Source of the DNA: an uncultured Clostridia bacterium
GTDB lineage: Bacteria > Bacillota > Clostridia > Peptostreptococcales > Anaerovoracaceae
Reading direction: 5' to 3'
Length of the DNA stretch: 23,964 bases
Assembly: GCA_934281605.1 (NCBI GenBank)
Contig: CAKQXD010000015.1
Span: 1-23,964, forward strand
The notes beneath the pieces were generated by a model, which did no database searches, was not told the origin of the DNA, and was given only the letters and a program-made list of their open reading frames with translations. How positions within the stretch are numbered: position 1 is the stretch's first letter; each line of letters begins with the position of its first letter. The translations under genes and the position numbers were made by a program. Positions 21,824-23,964 of this stretch are shown piece after piece.

Positions 21824-22177
21824 TTAAAGTCCCGGGATACCCAGACCTGCCGTCAGCTTGCTCATTTCGTTCTGGGAGATTTCCTCCATCTGACGAAGCG
21901 CTTCATTGGTCGCTACCATGATGAGATCCTGCAGCATTTCTGCATCATCCGGATCGATGACTTCCGGCTTGATCTGAATATCCTTGATTTCCTTCTTACC
22001 GGATACCGTGACCGTCACTGCTCCGCCGCCAGACGTTGCAGTCGCTTCCATTTCATTGATTTCCGCCTGCAGTTCATCCATCTTTCTCTGCATCTGCTGC
22101 ATTTGCTGCATCTGTTTCTGCATATTTCCTGCGCCCGGCGCCTTTGGTCTCTTGCCGGCTTTCATTCCTTTGCCCAT
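21824..22177 (-). CDS. ybaB: YbaB/EbfC-family nucleoid-associated protein
   Basis: YbaB proteins are small dimeric DNA-binding proteins found between dnaX and recR in most bacteria; their exact role is not settled. The 117-residue product has a basic start (MGKGMKAGKRPK), a Met/Gln-rich helix (MQKQMQQMQQMQRKMDELQ, residues 19-37), and the conserved core (GAVTVTVSGKKEI, then IDPDDAEMLQDLI) typical of the family. The N-terminal Gly/Pro/Lys stretch is a little longer than in E. coli. ATG at 22175-22177 has GGAGG seven bases upstream. It is 21 bases after dnaX and six bases before recR. Confidence 0.97.
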   Translation of the reverse strand: MGKGMKAGKRPKAPGAGNMQKQMQQMQQMQRKMDELQAEINEMEATATSGGGAVTVTVSGKKEIKDIQIKPEVIDPDDAEMLQDLIMVATNEALRQMEEISQNEMSKLTAGLGIPGL

Positions 22178-22198
22178 TTCAGTACCTCCAACTCTATT

Positions 22199-23800
22199 TT
22201 ACTTGATTTCTACATTAATGCCCAGAAGCTTTCCCGCTTCCTGTGCAATATCCTCCACGGATTCCGCAGTCTGATTCACTGCATCATTTCCCGCTTCCGC
22301 GATCCGCAGGCTTCGCTTCTGCCCCGTATGTCTCGCCATCAGGGATTCCAGAAGTTCCCTGTTTCGCTCTGCATACGCCTTCACGTGTCCCGACCGAACG
22401 GTGATCGTAAAAGAATGTTCCTCGACAGCCGTCAGCTCTGCGCCGCTTCCAATGATATAAAAGCTTCCCTTTGATGCTTCTCCATCCTCGAATACAGCCT
22501 TCCAGATCCGGTCATAATCCTCTTTTGACGGAAGATTTCCATTCTCTGTCCCATCTGGAGTTTCCGCCGGTTTCGGCTCCGCCACACTTCCCGCAGCTTC
22601 CGACGCCGCAGGCTGATTCTGCAAAGATTCCGCCGCAGGCTGTCCCATTCCGCCCTGTGGCATCTGTGGTTCTGCAAAGACCATACGCTCCGCAGGCACT
22701 CCCATGGCCGGCATCCTTCCCGCCGATGCAGACAGCTTTACTACAGCCAGTTCCAGCAGGATACGCGGCTGTGTAGACCATCTGGCCTCATTGATAGTCC
22801 GGGAAAGTTCCAGGATCCCCTGGTTGATTTCCGAGAGTTCTATGGTTTCACTCTGCCTTCGGATCCGGTCTATATTCTCCACGGACATATTGATGATGTC
22901 CTGCGGATTCTTGATGAATTTCGTCATCAGCAGGTTTCGGTAATGATTGACCCAGTCTCTCATAAACTGTCTGACATCCTTGCCGTCCGCCAGAGCCTGC
23001 GCAATGAGAACGATAGCTTCCGAGGTGCGTTTTTTGCGGATCAGATCGGTCAGTTCCACAAAGGTCTCCTCCCCGGATGCTCCCAGAAATTCCAGCACGT
23101 CTGCCGCATCTACCACAGTGTCTCCTCCGGAAATACACTGATCCAGGATGCTGAGCCCATCTCTCACGGAACCGTCCGCATTAGCAGCGATGATCCGCAA
23201 TGCGCTTTCCGAAACCTCGATACCCTTCTTCTGACAGATCTCTGCCATACCGGCAATCAGAGTATTTTCCGGAACCCGTTTGAAATCCAGACGCATACAC
23301 CGCGAAAGAATAGTAGCCGGCAGCTTATGAGGCTCCGTAGTGGCCAATATAAAGACCACGTATTCCGGAGGCTCTTCCAGCGTCTTCAGCAGAGCGTTGA
23401 AGGCTCCTGTGGAAAGCATGTGGACCTCGTCGATGATATATACTTTTTTCCGTCCTGCCGCAGGAGGATATTTCACGCTCTCCCGCAGTTCCCGGATATT
23501 GTCCACTCCATTGTTGGACGCTGCATCGATCTCGATCACATCAAGGAACGTTCCCTCTTTGATCTCTCGGCATACGCTGCAGTGACCGCAGGGACGATCT
23601 CCTTCTGACAGGCAGTTCAGACCTTTCGCCAGGATACGCGCTGTCGTCGTCTTGCCTGTACCGCGAGTTCCGCAAAACAGATAGGCGTGACTTGTCGTAT
23701 CCGTCTGTATTTGATTTTTTAAGATCCTGACGATATGATCCTGTCCCAGGATCTCATCAAAGACCTCCGGTCGGTATGCCCGATACAATGCTGTATACAT
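22199..23800 (-). CDS. dnaX: DNA polymerase III subunit gamma/tau
   Basis: DnaX is the ATPase of the clamp loader that places the beta clamp on DNA during replication. The product is 533 residues. The AAA+ core shows Walker A GTRGTGKTT (44-52), a zinc site C63, C71, C74, C77, Walker B DEVHM (124-128) and the SRC motif (166-168). The C-terminal third is Ala/Pro/Gly-rich, then a domain that should contact the polymerase. ATG at 23798-23800 (MYTALYRAYRP) has GGAGG five bases upstream; an upstream open stretch is leader or SRP RNA sequence. No clear A-AAA-AAG slippery site is seen, so a single product is expected. It follows the SRP RNA gene, as in many Firmicutes. Confidence 0.97.
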   Translation of the reverse strand: MYTALYRAYRPEVFDEILGQDHIVRILKNQIQTDTTSHAYLFCGTRGTGKTTTARILAKGLNCLSEGDRPCGHCSVCREIKEGTFLDVIEIDAASNNGVDNIRELRESVKYPPAAGRKKVYIIDEVHMLSTGAFNALLKTLEEPPEYVVFILATTEPHKLPATILSRCMRLDFKRVPENTLIAGMAEICQKKGIEVSESALRIIAANADGSVRDGLSILDQCISGGDTVVDAADVLEFLGASGEETFVELTDLIRKKRTSEAIVLIAQALADGKDVRQFMRDWVNHYRNLLMTKFIKNPQDIINMSVENIDRIRRQSETIELSEINQGILELSRTINEARWSTQPRILLELAVVKLSASAGRMPAMGVPAERMVFAEPQMPQGGMGQPAAESLQNQPAASEAAGSVAEPKPAETPDGTENGNLPSKEDYDRIWKAVFEDGEASKGSFYIIGSGAELTAVEEHSFTITVRSGHVKAYAERNRELLESLMARHTGQKRSLRIAEAGNDAVNQTAESVEDIAQEAGKLLGINVEIK

Positions 23801-23861
23801 CTTCGCCTCCAAAGTGCTGATAAAACAAATTGCCCTTTGAAAGCTCCGCAGGCGTAGGAGA

Positions 23862-23964
23862 AGGCTGATCTGCGGCACATAAGAGCTTCCGCTTATTGCT
23901 GCTTCCTTCCGGACCTGACAAGGTTCACGGCGTCCTATTGCGCAGGACCCAAACCATGCAAGCG
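23862..23964 (-). ncRNA. ffs: Signal recognition particle RNA (5' end beyond the window)
   Basis: The minus strand at 23898-23919 reads GUCAGGUCCGGAAGGAAGCAGC, the nearly invariant tip of helix 8 where Ffh binds. Flanking arms pair: CUGCGCAAUAGGA (23933-23945) with UCUUAUGUGCCGCAG (23870-23884), with two small bulges. SRP RNA with Ffh targets membrane and secreted proteins during translation. The 5' end lies outside the window, and the 3' end is only estimated; a weak hairpin with AAUUUGUUUU near 23825-23850 may be its terminator. Whether it is the short form or the long Alu-containing form typical of many Firmicutes cannot be judged. The location directly upstream of dnaX is the usual one. 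Confidence 0.93.

Noticed and set aside
22199..23800. Programmed frameshift in dnaX producing a short gamma form
   Set aside because: A run of six A is present near 23031-23036 (minus strand AAA AAA between CGC codons), but it does not fit the usual slippery heptamer in frame, and no stimulatory stem was recognised.
1..23964. CRISPR arrays, tRNAs, insertion sequences, prophage genes or attachment sites
   Set aside because: No regularly spaced repeats, no cloverleaf with matching conserved bases, and no transposase, integrase or terminal inverted repeats were seen.

Overview
This window looks like a chromosomal core region of an anaerobic, low-to-middle GC Firmicute of class Clostridia. All genes I accept lie on the minus strand. 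The evidence is the gene order: SRP RNA, dnaX, ybaB, recR, bofA, and then rpmG-secE-nusG-rplKAJL-rpoBC-rpsL-rpsG-fusA-tuf. Further support comes from consensus sigma-A promoters, strong AGGAGG-type ribosome binding sites, a Firmicute-type EF-G (NKMD followed by ILGADF), and a BofA-family protein, which points to sporulating ancestry. I cannot place it below class level with confidence.

Region by region, in the direction of transcription (from high to low coordinates): (1) 23964-20824, an SRP RNA running off the window edge, then dnaX, ybaB, recR, a clear intrinsic terminator, and bofA: protein targeting plus replication and repair. (2) 20804-14928, a five-gene operon with its own promoter. 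It encodes an Ech/complex-I-like membrane complex: an antiporter-like subunit, a NuoH/EchB-like subunit, a NuoB/EchC-like small subunit, a NuoC-NuoD (EchD-EchE) fusion, and a two-cluster ferredoxin subunit. The large subunit lacks three of the four cysteines that hold the NiFe site, so it is probably not a hydrogenase. It resembles the Ehr (energy-converting hydrogenase-related) group. The ferredoxin subunit carries a tail of about 300 residues that is more than half Glu/Asp. This operon is the most unusual part of the window. (3) 14922-11346, rpmG-secE-nusG-rplK-rplA-rplJ-rplL, with a promoter that touches the end of the previous operon, a hairpin in the rpmG leader, and a classic L10 leader with an attenuator before rplJL. 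(4) 11345-3617, an attenuator-like hairpin and a promoter followed by rpoB and rpoC, both with acidic C-termini. (5) 3586-1, the str operon rpsL-rpsG-fusA-tuf (tuf cut by the window edge), with a near-perfect promoter, a possible 5'-terminal 15-pair hairpin, and hairpins in every intergenic spacer.

The genes outside region 2 are a standard growth core for translation, transcription, secretion and replication. The region 2 complex would most plausibly couple electron transfer from ferredoxin to ion pumping in the membrane, but neither its electron acceptor nor the role of its acidic tail can be read from the sequence. No CRISPR array, tRNA, insertion sequence, prophage or attachment site was seen.
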